DNA of 32,553 nt, taken from an uncultured bacterium (lineage in GTDB: Bacteria > Bacillota > Clostridia > Lachnospirales > Lachnospiraceae). A model generated the notes under the pieces. The model had not been told where the DNA came from. It ran no database searches and saw nothing but the letters and a program-made list of their open reading frames with translations. Of the stretch, positions 13,859 to 22,942 are shown piece after piece (positions within the stretch are counted from its first letter, which is position 1; each line of letters starts with the position of its first letter). The stretch is taken from the NCBI GenBank assembly GCA_905215775.1, contig CAJMRM010000035.1, positions 1 to 32,553 of the forward strand, written 5' to 3'. Position numbers and translations under genes: made by a program.

Positions 13859-14131
13859 ATGGCAAAAACTGCGGCATACTGGCAGAAAGGCGACAGCCTG
13901 GATTATACGAACAAAACGGACCAGACGATCCCGGCCGGGGAGACTGGTTCCATCCATGTAACAGGAGTGTTTGAGATCCCGAAAAAGAGCGGGGTCGCCC
14001 TGGTGATGGGGGATCCGGTGACATTTACGGATGAAAATGGTATTGATAAGGCATCTTCAGATCCTATGGGGTATGCGGTCAGAGACGCGGCGGCGCAGGA
14101 TGCGGCTGTGCTCGTCAAGCTTCCGGGGTGA
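13859..14131 (+). CDS. Head decoration protein (DUF2190-like, short form)
   Basis: 90 aa, GGAAAGGAG site. The start MAKTAAYWQKGDSLDYTN and the block TGSIHVTGVFEIPKKSG are typical of the DUF2190 capsid-cement proteins. Members I know have about 20 extra residues between the first IPAGE-like turn and the GETGSIHV strand; here the two turns are fused as IPAGETGSIHV. An in-frame deletion between two similar PAGE/GETG codon runs would explain this. Frame and ends are intact, so it may still be functional. Confidence 0.75.
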   Translation: MAKTAAYWQKGDSLDYTNKTDQTIPAGETGSIHVTGVFEIPKKSGVALVMGDPVTFTDENGIDKASSDPMGYAVRDAAAQDAAVLVKLPG

Positions 14132-14133
14132 TC

Positions 14134-14466
14134 ATGAAGGGGTTTAAGGATATCGTGAGGGCAGATGCATCAAGAATCTTTTTAAATCCGGAGGAGTTCG
14201 GGGAGACGCATATCATCAACGGGAAGGAGTATAAGATCGTTCTGGATGACAATGAAGAGGTGGAACGGCGGATCACAAAGGGAGCTTTTGCATACCGGGA
14301 AGGAAATTACCGGGTGCAGAAGCTCTTTTATGTGGCGGCGGAGGCGTTTGGACGGCTTCCGCCGGTGGGCCGGAATCTTTCCCTGGATGGAAAGGATTAT
14401 ATCATTACAGACGCAGCGGATGAATCCGGGATCTATTCTATCAGTCTGGAGGCGGTGCGGTCGTGA
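14134..14466 (+). CDS. Head-tail connector protein (gpFII/Gifsy-2-like)
   Basis: 110 aa from the ATG at 14134; GTG at 14128 would give a GTGA overlap and is possible. Contains FKDIVRADASRIFLNPEEFG, a conserved start in this family, and LPPVGRNLSLDGKDYIITDA, ending GIYSISLEAVR. Small beta-rich proteins of this type complete the head-tail interface. Assigned by signature and by lying between capsid decoration and minor tail genes. Confidence 0.7.
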   Translation: MKGFKDIVRADASRIFLNPEEFGETHIINGKEYKIVLDDNEEVERRITKGAFAYREGNYRVQKLFYVAAEAFGRLPPVGRNLSLDGKDYIITDAADESGIYSISLEAVRS

Positions 14467-15116
14467 TTGCGGTTTCAGTGGATGAGGGATCCTTAAGGGA
14501 AGTGGAGGCGGCCCTTCTGGCGGCGGGACAGAATCCGAAGGCAGAAATGAAGCGGGTTTTAAACCAGGTTGCCGGTGAAACAGAAAAGAAGCTGTACCAG
14601 AAGGTCATGGAGACGTATACGGTGAAGCGACGGGCATTTCCCAAAAATATCCTGAAGTTAAAAAAGGCAGCCCAGCCGAATCTTAAGGCTGTGATCCTGG
14701 TACAGAGCGGGCCGCCGGCATTAAGACGGGGATTTAAGGTAAAGAAAAACGGAAAGAAGAAAGCAGCCCAGGCTGTGGTAAAGAAAAACGGGGATATGAA
14801 GGAACTGGTGGTGGATGGACGGAAGGCCTTTGTGACCACCATGCACAACTCCGGAGAAGGAGCGGAGGATCATGTGGCTGTTTTCCAGCGGATCGGGAAG
14901 GGGAGGATCATGAAGCAGCCAGGAAGCCATTCCAGGGCATCCGGGAAGCGGCTGGAGAAGCTCCGGAAAAATGATCACAGAGCGGCCGTTAAGGAGCTGT
15001 TCGGCCCCAGCGCGTCCAAGATGTCAGAGGTGACGTTCCTGGAGATGTACGGGGATGTGGGAAGGATGCTTTTAAACGAGATGGAGAAGGCCATAAGCCA
15101 GGGAGGTAAGAAATGA
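14463..15116 (+). CDS. Minor tail / connector protein (gpZ-like)
   Basis: 217 aa from GTG at 14463 (GTGA overlap). Basic, with helical N-terminal half (KAEMKRVLNQVAGETEKKLY) and a phage minor-tail-Z pattern: TYTVKRRAFPKNILKLKKAA, then AVFQRIGKGRI and a C-terminal helix ending in EMEKAI. Proteins of this group sit at the neck and are needed for tail completion. A Lys/Gly-rich insert near 90-110 (RRGFKVKKNGKKKAAQ) may contact DNA. Confidence 0.72.
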   Translation: MIAVSVDEGSLREVEAALLAAGQNPKAEMKRVLNQVAGETEKKLYQKVMETYTVKRRAFPKNILKLKKAAQPNLKAVILVQSGPPALRRGFKVKKNGKKKAAQAVVKKNGDMKELVVDGRKAFVTTMHNSGEGAEDHVAVFQRIGKGRIMKQPGSHSRASGKRLEKLRKNDHRAAVKELFGPSASKMSEVTFLEMYGDVGRMLLNEMEKAISQGGKK

Positions 15117-15583
15117 CAGTCAACGCGCTCCATGAAGCGATCATAGAACGGCTGGAGGAGGAACTGAACCGGATGGCCTGTTTTGCGGATAAAAGGATCC
15201 GGGGTTATTCCCATGATATCCCGATCCTGGATTACCAGGAGGATGAGGAGGACGCGGTTTTCCCGTACTTTAAGATCCGGACCACGGATGTGGATATTAA
15301 AGAGGAGGATAGCCGGACAGAGACGTATATCCTGGTAGGGATCCGGGAGAGTGACCGGAGTATGGCCGGATATTTTGTTCTTTTTTCTGTTCTGGAGAAA
15401 ATTGCGATGTCCTTACGGCAGAACTGCATTGCGGGTCCGTTCTGGTGTGAGCGGGAAATGAAACTGGTGATTGAAGAGGATGAGGATTTTTCTTATCCAT
15501 ATTTTTTCGGATGTCTGAAAACAAACTGGAATATTCCAGAAATTGTCGAGGAGGAGGTGACTGAATTTGCGAACAAAGGGTGA
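15113..15583 (+). CDS. Tail completion/terminator-like protein
   Basis: 156 aa, ATGA overlap. Acidic alpha/beta protein: N-terminal helix NALHEAIIERLEEELNRM, a central FPYFKIRTTDVDIKEED strand region, and YPYFFGCLKTNWNIPEI near the end. Position between gpZ-like and sheath genes and overall shape fit the tail-terminator role that caps the tube and sheath. Sequence signature is weak, so this rests mainly on gene order. Confidence 0.55.
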   Translation: MTVNALHEAIIERLEEELNRMACFADKRIRGYSHDIPILDYQEDEEDAVFPYFKIRTTDVDIKEEDSRTETYILVGIRESDRSMAGYFVLFSVLEKIAMSLRQNCIAGPFWCEREMKLVIEEDEDFSYPYFFGCLKTNWNIPEIVEEEVTEFANKG

Positions 15584-15854
15584 TGGAGGAAAGGCAGAGC
15601 GTACTGGCGGATCCAGTACGGCCAGGGGAATCGTTATGTACCTGGGGCCGTCTGTCCACGGGATCATCCAGTCCGGAACATCCTATAAGAACGGGCTGCC
15701 GCCAAAGGCAGCGGCCCTGGCGGCGCTGCATCCGGTTTTCCTGGAATTGTTTGTGTCGGTGGACGGACTGGCCAGAGCCAGGAAAGAACTGGCGGAGCCG
15801 GGGAGCCGGCTGCGCGGGGTTTATGAAGAGGCAGTAAAAATTCTTGAAAGATAG
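15567..15854 (+). CDS. Small tail-region protein
   Basis: 95 aa from TTG at 15567 behind GAGGAGG; a shorter start at the in-frame ATG at 15636 would remove a Gly/Thr-rich leader. The core YLGPSVHGIIQSGTSYKNG, followed by a helical ARARKELAEPGSRLRGVYEE, is a pattern I recognise from small orphan proteins before sheath genes in Clostridia myoviruses. Function is unknown. Confidence 0.6.
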   Translation: MRTKGDGGKAERTGGSSTARGIVMYLGPSVHGIIQSGTSYKNGLPPKAAALAALHPVFLELFVSVDGLARARKELAEPGSRLRGVYEEAVKILER

Positions 15855-15864
15855 GAGAGTGCAC

Positions 15865-17331
15865 ATGTATAAGCATGGAATTGAGGTAACAGAGCTGGCG
15901 ACCAGATATGAGGATCCATTGGCGACCCGGTTTGGCGTCCAGGTAGTAGTCGGGACAGCTCCGGTGTTTAAGGTAGATGATCCGGACAGCGCTGTGAACC
16001 GCGCAGTCCGGGTTTCTTCTATGGACGAGGCGGAAAAGTATCTGGGATACAGCGACGAATGGGAAAAATTTTCCTTGTGTGCCAGCATGAAGGCCAGCTT
16101 TGGTCTGACCAACGTATATCCGGTGATCTTTATTAACGTGCTGGATCCGGCAAAACATAAGAAGACCAATGACTTAAAGGAGTATCCGGTGACAGACCAC
16201 CAGATTACCCTGGAACCGTCCTATGTTTTAAAAGGCAGTGTGGTCATTAAGAAAAAGGATTCGCCGTAGACTGGGTATGAGACGGATAAGGACTATATTT
16301 TAAAGTATGACGACCAGGACAGGTTAAAGGCGGTGTTCCTTTCCTCTGGAACAGCCTATGAAGAGACAAACGTTTCAGTAGAATGCGATAGCCTGGATCC
16401 GGAGGCTGTGACGGAGGAAGATATCATTGGCGCATACGACGAGGAAGCCGGAAAGGAGAGCGGCCTGGAGGTGATCCGGACGATCTATCCGCTTTATGGC
16501 ATTGTGGGGGCGCTTCTTCTGGCTCCAGGCTGGAGCACCAGGGCAAATGTGGCGGCTGCGCTCCAGGAGAAATGCCGCGGCGTTAACGGCGTGTTCCGGT
16601 GTGAATGTGTTCTGGACCTGGATACAAAAAAGGCGAAAAAGTACACCGAATGCAAGGCGCTGAAGGACAAGGACGGATATACCGGGGAAAGCGCCATTGT
16701 TCTCTGGCCTGCGGTCCGTGTGGATGGAAAGGTAATGCCGTATTCGGCTGTATATGCGGCAATGGCCAGCTATATTACGGCCACCAACGGAGATGTTCCG
16801 TATCTGTATCCGTCCAATAAGCTGTTAAATATCGAGGCAGCGGTCCTGGATGACGGAAAAATGACAGAGGTGACCCTGGACCAGATCCAGGCGGCTTACT
16901 TAAACGGTGATGGGATCGTGACCGTGATCCATGATTCCGGTCTGAAGAGCTGGGGAAATAACTGTGCCTGTTATCCGGAGGTCACGGATATGAAGGAGCG
17001 GTGGATCGCCTGTCGCCGTATGTTCACCTATGTGGCCAATTATTTCATCCTCAATTACCTGTCTGAGCTGGACGAGCCGATGAACAAAAACAAGATCGAC
17101 GATATCGTCAACAGCTTTAACATCTGGGGCAACAGTCTGGTATCCAGGGGGATGTGTGCCGGTCTGCGGGCAGAATACAGAGCCCAGGACAACACATCCA
17201 ACGATCTGTTAAACGGAAAGCTGAAGGTCCGCTTCTTTATTGCCCCGTTTACGCCGCTGGAGTATATTGAGGCAACAACGGAGTTTGATGTGAAGACGTT
17301 ACAGGCATCGATTCTGGGAGAGGAGGCATAA
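15865..17331 (+). pseudogene. Tail sheath protein, interrupted by in-frame TAG
   Basis: The ATG at 15865 (AGGAG site) opens a frame that, apart from TAG at 16267-16269 (codon 135), runs to 17331 and would give about 488 residues, full length for a contractile sheath. Before the stop: GIEVTELATRYEDPLATRFG and ASMKASFGLTNVYPVIFI. After it in the same frame: TGYETDKDYILKYDDQD, LYGIVGALLLAPGWSTRANV, and a C-terminal domain ending VKTLQASILGEEA with RFFIAPFTPLEYIEATTEF. The sheath polymer contracts to drive the tube through the cell wall. A CAG-to-TAG change is the simplest cause. Other genes here use TAG as their true stop, so recoding is unlikely. No ribosome site precedes the GTG at 16333. Confidence 0.85.
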
Positions 17332-17333
17332 GG

Positions 17334-17858
17334 ATGAGCAAAGGATATATGCCCAGTGTGATCAACCGGTTTAATATTTATCTGCGCAAAAACAGACTAT
17401 TCGGCCATACTGGAGAGGTGGAGCTTCCGGCGGTGAAGTTCCTGACGGAGACCCTGGAAGGGGCCGGTGTGGGAGGAACTATGGATATTGCCGTGACCGG
17501 TCTTACTGAAAACATGGAGATTTCCATTCCGTTTACCTGTATCAGCCAGGATATGGCCAGGATGCTGGATCCGACAGAGCCTCTGGATCTTACCCTGCGC
17601 GGTGCAGTACAGGCCATGGACCAGGGTTCCGGAAGAATGACATTCCAGGACTTGAAGGTGGTGATCCGGGGATTTACAAAGGAGTATACACCGGGGACCT
17701 TAAAGGCCGGAGCCAAAATGTCCGGCAGCATTGCAGCCAATATGACTTATTATAAGATTGAGTATGACGGAGATACATTCCTGGAGATCGACAAGCTGAA
17801 CGATGTATGCATCATCAACGGGAATGACGTTCTGGCGGAAGTCCGGGATATGTGTTAG
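17334..17858 (+). CDS. Tail tube protein (P2 FII-like)
   Basis: 174 aa, GAGGAGG site, 2 bp after the sheath frame. N-terminus MPSVINRFNIYLRKNRLFGH then GEVELPAVKFLTETLEGAGV match the major tail tube family of P2-like phages; the middle ITGL-type strand region and GFTKEYTPGTLKAGAKM followed by YYKIEYDG and LNDVCIINGNDVL are also typical. Hexameric rings stack inside the sheath. Confidence 0.9.
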   Translation: MSKGYMPSVINRFNIYLRKNRLFGHTGEVELPAVKFLTETLEGAGVGGTMDIAVTGLTENMEISIPFTCISQDMARMLDPTEPLDLTLRGAVQAMDQGSGRMTFQDLKVVIRGFTKEYTPGTLKAGAKMSGSIAANMTYYKIEYDGDTFLEIDKLNDVCIINGNDVLAEVRDMC

Positions 17859-17869
17859 GAGGAGGAAGC

Positions 17870-18169
17870 ATGAGCAGAAAAGAAATTCTGAAGCTGAAAT
17901 TAAGCGAGCCGGTCCGGTATGATGGGAAGGAGATCACAGAACTGGATCTTTCCGGCTATGAGACGCTGACATTAAAGGATCTGACGGAGATCTATGCGGC
18001 GTATGAGGCCTTCGGCGGAGGCAGTGTGATCATGCAGGAGTCAGATCTCCGGTTTGCCCAGTGTGCGGCCGCCCGTGTGGCCGGACTTCCGGTGGAGGCC
18101 CTGGACCAGCTCCGGGCCAGGGATGCGGTACGTTTAAAGAATATGACCTACCGTTTTTTCTACATGTAG
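17870..18169 (+). CDS. Tail assembly chaperone (gpE-like, zero-frame product)
   Basis: 99 aa from the ATG at 17870 (GGAGGAAG site). Includes LKLSEPVRYDGKEITELDLS and LTLKDLTEIYAAYEAFGGG and a C-terminal LPVEALDQLRARDAVRLKNM. This is the short form of the chaperone pair made before the tape measure in lambda and P2 types. A slippery heptamer near the stop allows the longer form. Confidence 0.8.
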   Translation: MSRKEILKLKLSEPVRYDGKEITELDLSGYETLTLKDLTEIYAAYEAFGGGSVIMQESDLRFAQCAAARVAGLPVEALDQLRARDAVRLKNMTYRFFYM

Positions 18170-18189
18170 GCATCCGGGGGACAGCGGAT
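18154..18189 (+). promoter_or_regulatory. Programmed -1 frameshift site
   Basis: The heptamer T-TTT-TTC at 18154-18160 lies in the right phase (zero-frame codons CGT TTT TTC) nine bases before the TAG of the short chaperone. ATCCG (18172-18176) pairs with CGGAT (18185-18189) to form a hairpin starting 11 nt downstream, the usual spacing for a stimulator. Site is seen; use is inferred from the P2 and lambda models. Confidence 0.72.
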
Positions 18190-18342
18190 ATCCGGGAGGC
18201 CAGAAAGACCTGTATTTATGTGGCAAGGTTCACAAATACAGGTCTTGATTTTTATTATGGCCTGCCGCTTGGGGAGCTGAACCGGTTTACCGGGGATGCG
18301 GTGGAAGTGATGAAGGAGATCCGGCGGGCAGGAAAGGGGTGA
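18160..18342 (+). CDS. Chaperone extension read after -1 frameshift (gpE+E'-like)
   Basis: After a -1 slip, translation continues FFLHVG and through about 60 residues to TGA at 18340-18342, giving a fused product of about 157 aa from 17870. The extension has no start codon or ribosome site of its own, contains YYGLPLGELNRFTGDAVEVM, and ends 4 bp before the tape-measure gene. In P2 and lambda the longer form is made at a few percent and loads the tape measure. Listed separately because the two frames cannot be one interval. Confidence 0.7.
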   Translation, partial: LHVGIRGTADIREARKTCIYVARFTNTGLDFYYGLPLGELNRFTGDAVEVMKEIRRAGKG

Positions 18343-18346
18343 AAGT

Positions 18347-21300
18347 ATGGCGTCTAAAAAGGGACAGTACCAGTTGGGGATCGAGATCTCTGGAAAGACG
18401 AACCGGTCTTTAAAGGGAGCGGTGGACAGCGCCCAGGGGGATATGGAACGGCTCAGACGGAAGATGTATGCGTCCGGCCGGGATATGGAACGGGCATTCT
18501 CAAAGATCGATACCAGAGGCCTTAAGGCGTTAGACAGGGCGGCAGATCTGACTTTCAGCGGAATGGTAAAATCGGCGAAGGCTGCAGCTGCGGGAATCGG
18601 CGCAGCTGTGGCAGTATCCTTTGGATATGGCGGTTCGTTTGAAAAACAGATGAGTACCGTGCAGGCGATTTCCCAGGCCTCCCGGTCAGAAATGGACATG
18701 TTAAACGCGGCGGCCCAGGAAATGGGCCGAACGACGCAGTTTTCCGCCACTGAGGCCGGACAGGCAGAGGAGTACATGGCCATGGCCGGCTGGAAGGCAA
18801 AGGAAATGGTCGCGGGCCTTCCAGGGATCATGAACCTGGCGGCTGCATCCGGCGAGGATCTGGCATCCACTTCGGATATCGTGACCGACGCCCTGACAGC
18901 CTTCGGGCTGGCCGCACAGGATTCCGCCATGTTTTCAGACGTCCTGGCTCAGGCCAGCAGCAGTTCCAATACCAATGTGTCCCTGATGGGTGAAACCTTC
19001 AAGTATGTGGCTCCGGCAGCCGGAGCCATGGGATACAGCATTCAGGACATGGCCGTCAGCATCGGACTCATGGCCAATGCGGGGATCAAGGGATCCCAGT
19101 CCGGTACTGCTCTCCGGAGTACCATCACAAGGCTTGCAAAGCCCACGGCGGAATCCGGAGCAGCCATGGAAGACCTGGGAATCGAGATCACCAATGCAGA
19201 CGGCTCCATGAAGTCCTGGGCTGAGGTTGTGGACCAGATGCGCACCGGGATGCAGAAATTAACGGCAGACCAGAAGGCCAGCTATGCGGCCATGCTGGGC
19301 GGCCAGGAGGCTATGTCCGGTCTTCTGGCAATCGTGAATGCCAGCGATGCGGACTACCAGAAGCTGACGGAGGCGATCAATAATTCTTCCGGAGCGGCAC
19401 AGAGGATGGCAGAGATCCGGATCGATAATCTTGCTGGGGATGTGACGTTATTAAAGAGCGCTGCCGAGGGCGCCGGGATCGCCATGTACGAGGGGCTGGT
19501 GGATCCAGCCAGGGAGGCAGTCCAGGGTCTCACGGAAGGGGTCAATGCCTTTACAGAGAGCCAGTTCCTGGAGGACCTGGTACGGATGGCCCCCACGGCC
19601 CGCAGAGAGCTGAAGGAGTTCGGCGAGAGCGCTGCAGGGGCCTTTAATCCTCTGGTGGAGGCGGGGAAGTGGATGGCAGACCATCCCCAGGTGATCACTG
19701 GGACCCTGGCCGGGATCACTTCTTCCATGGCAGCGTTTAAGGCAGTAAAGGCCGCCAGTGCGCTGCCGAAGCTTCTAATGTCTGTGTCCGGTGTGCTGGG
19801 CGCATGGCCGGTGGCAGCCGCCGGACTTGCCGCGGGCGGGATCGTGGGGATCGCCGCCGCAGTGAAGACGGCAGACCAGCGTCTGAAGAAGCAGAACCTG
19901 GCAGATCATTTCGGGGACATCAGCCTGTCCATAAAGGACCTCCGGCAGATATCCCAGGAGATGGTAAAAACGAAGTCCCTGGAAAAGATGGGGGAGGCCA
20001 TGAAGGCCTTTGACGGGGTGGATACCTTAAAGAAATCCTTACAGGACAACGTGGATACCCTGGAAAAGATGAACTGGAAGGTGTCTGTGGGACTGGAGCT
20101 TTCTGAGGATGACCGGCAGAGCTATCTGGATAATGTGGAGTCTTTTATTAACGGCTCAAGGGAACAGGTGCTGGAGATTCAGTATGCCATGCAGTTAAAC
20201 CTGGAGGGGCTTGCGGGTGAGGATGAGACCGGGACAGCCTTAAAGGAGCAGTTTTCGAGGTTTTATACGGATCAGTATGAGGAGCTGACCAGGCTGGGAG
20301 ACGAGCTGGGCCAGGTGGTCGGGGACGCCTTCGAGGACGGGATGCTGGACATCGATGAGGCGAGGGCGATCCAGGAGCTGCAGCAGAAAATGAGCCGGAT
20401 CACCAGCGCCCTGGCAGTCAGTGAGTTTGACGCCAATATGCAGGTGATTACGGAGGGCTATGCCGGAAACCTGGATGCGGAATCTTTCCAGAATCTCCAG
20501 GCGGAGATGATGGATCAGGTGGAGGTGTCGGAGAAAAAGCTGAAGGAATCCCTGACCTATGGCTATGCCGGGCTGAATGCCCAGTTGAATTCCGGGAGCA
20601 TCAGCCAGGATGAATATGATCTTCAGCATGAGTATCTGTCTGGCCAGTACCAGACCCAGCTGGCGGAGGTGCAGGCAAAGGCAGTCAGCTACCAGGTGGA
20701 GACCATCAAAAGGCATTATGCCGAGGAGCTGGCAGCTGTGGGGCCGGAACTGGAGCAGAGGACTGGAGAGCTGTTAAATGAAACACTGGCAGCAATCCAG
20801 AATGGTGCATCACCAGAGACAGAATGGGGAACATACGCCCTCCGGATGCAGGATGTATGGCAGTATTCCGGAATCGATCCAACAACGCTGTCTGCGCTGA
20901 AGGAACTTTATGAACCTCTGTATGAAAGTGTAAATCAGCTGAATGAATTGAAAAACACCCTGGCGGAAAGCGGCATGGAAATCCCGGCGGCTCTGACTGA
21001 GGCCATATCAGAAAGTGCGGATCTGGGGCTGATCGCCGGGAATGTGGATGCGATCATGGAGGTGACAGCGGATCATGTGGCAGCCAGCCCGGAGGCGGCA
21101 GAGATCGTAAGAGCCAGCGCAGAACAGGGCGGAAAGGTTCCGGAGGCGGTGGCGAGGGGGATCCAGGATCCGGAAAACCAGGCGAAGATTACGGATGCTG
21201 TAAAGCAGATGGAAGACTATACCAACCGGATGATCCGCGGAATGAACATTGATGGAAAGATAAATGTGGATCTGGGCGCATCCGGAAGTCGGCCTGCGGC

Positions 21301-21727
21301 TGCATCCCTGGAGAGGACAGTACTGAATGCCAGGGCCATTGCCCATCATGCCCGCGGTGGACTGATCGAGCAGCCGACTCTGTCTTACTTTGCAGAGGAG
21401 GGGCCGGAGATGGCCATCCCTATCGAGGATACAGATCATGCCCGGGGGCTGTGGGCCCAGGCCGGGAAGCTTCTGGGAGTGTACCAGGAAAGCCAGGGGA
21501 ACAGCTATGGGAATTACTACCGGGAGATTACGGCTGGACCAGCGGCCGCTCTGGAAACGGGGCCCCAGGGCATTGCCGGAGGGCTGATGGCCGCATTCGC
21601 ACCGGTCCAGAATTTTTATGGAGATGTAAAGAAGGAAGATGTGGAGGCAGCCAACCGGAGCAGCTATGAGGAGTTTCTGGAACATATCGACCGATTCCTG
21701 TTTGAGAAAAGGCGGGTGGCATTTTAA
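18347..21727 (+). CDS. Tail tape measure protein
   Basis: 1126 aa, largest gene of the window. Residues about 90-350 are a TP901-type tape-measure domain: GGSFEKQMSTVQAISQASRS, FSATEAGQAEEYMAMAGW, FKYVAPAAGAMGYSIQDMAV and GSQSGTALRSTITRLAKP. A hydrophobic region follows near 455-510 (LAAGGIVGIAAAVKTAD), then long coiled coil (about 515-900), and a C-terminal segment with HHARGGLIEQPTLSYFAEEG. The protein sets tail length and passes into the target membrane. Length fits a tail of moderate size. Confidence 0.92.
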   Translation: MASKKGQYQLGIEISGKTNRSLKGAVDSAQGDMERLRRKMYASGRDMERAFSKIDTRGLKALDRAADLTFSGMVKSAKAAAAGIGAAVAVSFGYGGSFEKQMSTVQAISQASRSEMDMLNAAAQEMGRTTQFSATEAGQAEEYMAMAGWKAKEMVAGLPGIMNLAAASGEDLASTSDIVTDALTAFGLAAQDSAMFSDVLAQASSSSNTNVSLMGETFKYVAPAAGAMGYSIQDMAVSIGLMANAGIKGSQSGTALRSTITRLAKPTAESGAAMEDLGIEITNADGSMKSWAEVVDQMRTGMQKLTADQKASYAAMLGGQEAMSGLLAIVNASDADYQKLTEAINNSSGAAQRMAEIRIDNLAGDVTLLKSAAEGAGIAMYEGLVDPAREAVQGLTEGVNAFTESQFLEDLVRMAPTARRELKEFGESAAGAFNPLVEAGKWMADHPQVITGTLAGITSSMAAFKAVKAASALPKLLMSVSGVLGAWPVAAAGLAAGGIVGIAAAVKTADQRLKKQNLADHFGDISLSIKDLRQISQEMVKTKSLEKMGEAMKAFDGVDTLKKSLQDNVDTLEKMNWKVSVGLELSEDDRQSYLDNVESFINGSREQVLEIQYAMQLNLEGLAGEDETGTALKEQFSRFYTDQYEELTRLGDELGQVVGDAFEDGMLDIDEARAIQELQQKMSRITSALAVSEFDANMQVITEGYAGNLDAESFQNLQAEMMDQVEVSEKKLKESLTYGYAGLNAQLNSGSISQDEYDLQHEYLSGQYQTQLAEVQAKAVSYQVETIKRHYAEELAAVGPELEQRTGELLNETLAAIQNGASPETEWGTYALRMQDVWQYSGIDPTTLSALKELYEPLYESVNQLNELKNTLAESGMEIPAALTEAISESADLGLIAGNVDAIMEVTADHVAASPEAAEIVRASAEQGGKVPEAVARGIQDPENQAKITDAVKQMEDYTNRMIRGMNIDGKINVDLGASGSRPAAASLERTVLNARAIAHHARGGLIEQPTLSYFAEEGPEMAIPIEDTDHARGLWAQAGKLLGVYQESQGNSYGNYYREITAGPAAALETGPQGIAGGLMAAFAPVQNFYGDVKKEDVEAANRSSYEEFLEHIDRFLFEKRRVAF

Positions 21728-21733
21728 GAACTT

Positions 21734-21934
21734 ATGGAAAAATACAGAACTATCCAGGGAGATACCTGGGACAGGATCGCCAGGAGATTTTACGGGGATG
21801 AGCGGTATCTGGACCTTCTGATGGAAGGAAACCCGGAGTGCCTGGAATATCTCATATTCCCGGCCGGAGTGGAGCTTCTGGTTCCGGAGAAGCCAGGATC
21901 AGGGTCCATGGATCTGCCGCCCTGGAGGAGGTAA
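21734..21934 (+). CDS. Tail protein X (LysM-like)
   Basis: 66 aa, 6 bp after the tape measure. YRTIQGDTWDRIARRFYGDE, then LMEGNPECLEYLIFPAGVEL is the P2 gpX/LysM-type fold. In P2-like phages it lies next to the D hub protein and may contact peptidoglycan or the tape measure end. Full length for the family. Confidence 0.85.
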   Translation: MEKYRTIQGDTWDRIARRFYGDERYLDLLMEGNPECLEYLIFPAGVELLVPEKPGSGSMDLPPWRR

Positions 21935-21937
21935 GTA

Positions 21938-22942
21938 ATGGAAATGAGGCCCAGAAAATTCGGGATCCGCCTTACCTATAACGGGGCGGATGCAGCAGAC
22001 GAGATCACAGCGGATCTTCTGGATTTTTCGTACTCAGACGCCCTGGAAGAATCCGATTCCGCTTCCATTACACTAAAAGACGACCGGGGGAGATGGGCCG
22101 GCGTCTGGACTCCCAGGACCGGAGACCGCATTGATCCCGTGATCTGTCTGGAAAATTGGGGAAAAGACCGGATCCCGGAATTAAATTGTGGAGAACTGCT
22201 CCTGGATACGTTCTCCCTGTCCGGATATCCAGGGAAGCTCCAGCTGGAGGCAGTCTCTGCACCGGCGGATACAGCTTTTACGGAGACGAAGCGGTCACAG
22301 ACCTGGGAATCGGTGACGATCTGCCAGGTAGCGGGGGAGATTGCTTCCCGGTATGGTCTGGAATGTGTGTATGATGCCGATGAGATCACTATAAAACGGA
22401 TGGAGCAGAATAAGAGGCCGGACAGTGAATTTTTAAAGGAGCTGTGCAGCCGATACGGACTGATCTTAAAGATCTATAACCGGCGTCTGATTGTGTTTTC
22501 TTATGAAAATTATGAAAAAAGGGAGCCGTCAGGAATCATCACGCCGCAGACTCCGGGGCTTTCATGGACGTATAAAAGTACGGTTCACGGGACCTATACC
22601 GGAGCCAGGATCAGCTATACGCCCCCTAAAAAAAGAAAAACCGTGGAGATTACCGTGGGGAGCGAAGAGCGGCTGTACTACTCCAACGAAAAGGCGGAGA
22701 GTGAGGCGGATGCAGAACGGCTGGGACTGGCGGCCATGCGGATGGCCAACCGGAAGGGAACGGTCATGACGGTACGGATGATGCCGGATCTTAAATATGT
22801 TTCGGGCAGTGTGCTGATGGTTTCCGGATTCGGAAAACCGGATGGAAAATACCTGGTCAATAAGGCAACCCATTCCATGAGCAGCAGCCAGTATATGATG
22901 AATCTGACGCTTTTTAAGATCCAGGAAGGAGAAAATGCATGA
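21938..22942 (+). CDS. Baseplate hub protein D (late control D/gp27-like)
   Basis: 334 aa, GGAGG site. Starts with RPRKFGIRLTYNGADAADEI, then LLDFSYSDALEESDSASITL, typical of P2 gpD proteins; a middle domain has CQVAGEIASRYGLECVYDAD and LKELCSRYGLILKIYNRRL, and the end MVSGFGKPDGKYLVNKATHS. Trimers form the hub joining tube and spike. Order X-D-V follows P2. Confidence 0.85.
   Translation: MEMRPRKFGIRLTYNGADAADEITADLLDFSYSDALEESDSASITLKDDRGRWAGVWTPRTGDRIDPVICLENWGKDRIPELNCGELLLDTFSLSGYPGKLQLEAVSAPADTAFTETKRSQTWESVTICQVAGEIASRYGLECVYDADEITIKRMEQNKRPDSEFLKELCSRYGLILKIYNRRLIVFSYENYEKREPSGIITPQTPGLSWTYKSTVHGTYTGARISYTPPKKRKTVEITVGSEERLYYSNEKAESEADAERLGLAAMRMANRKGTVMTVRMMPDLKYVSGSVLMVSGFGKPDGKYLVNKATHSMSSSQYMMNLTLFKIQEGENA

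Noticed and set aside
16267..16269. TAG in the sheath as programmed readthrough or amber recoding
   Set aside because: Neighbouring genes use TAG as a true stop, the codon context is not a known readthrough signal, and no suppressor tRNA is visible in the window.
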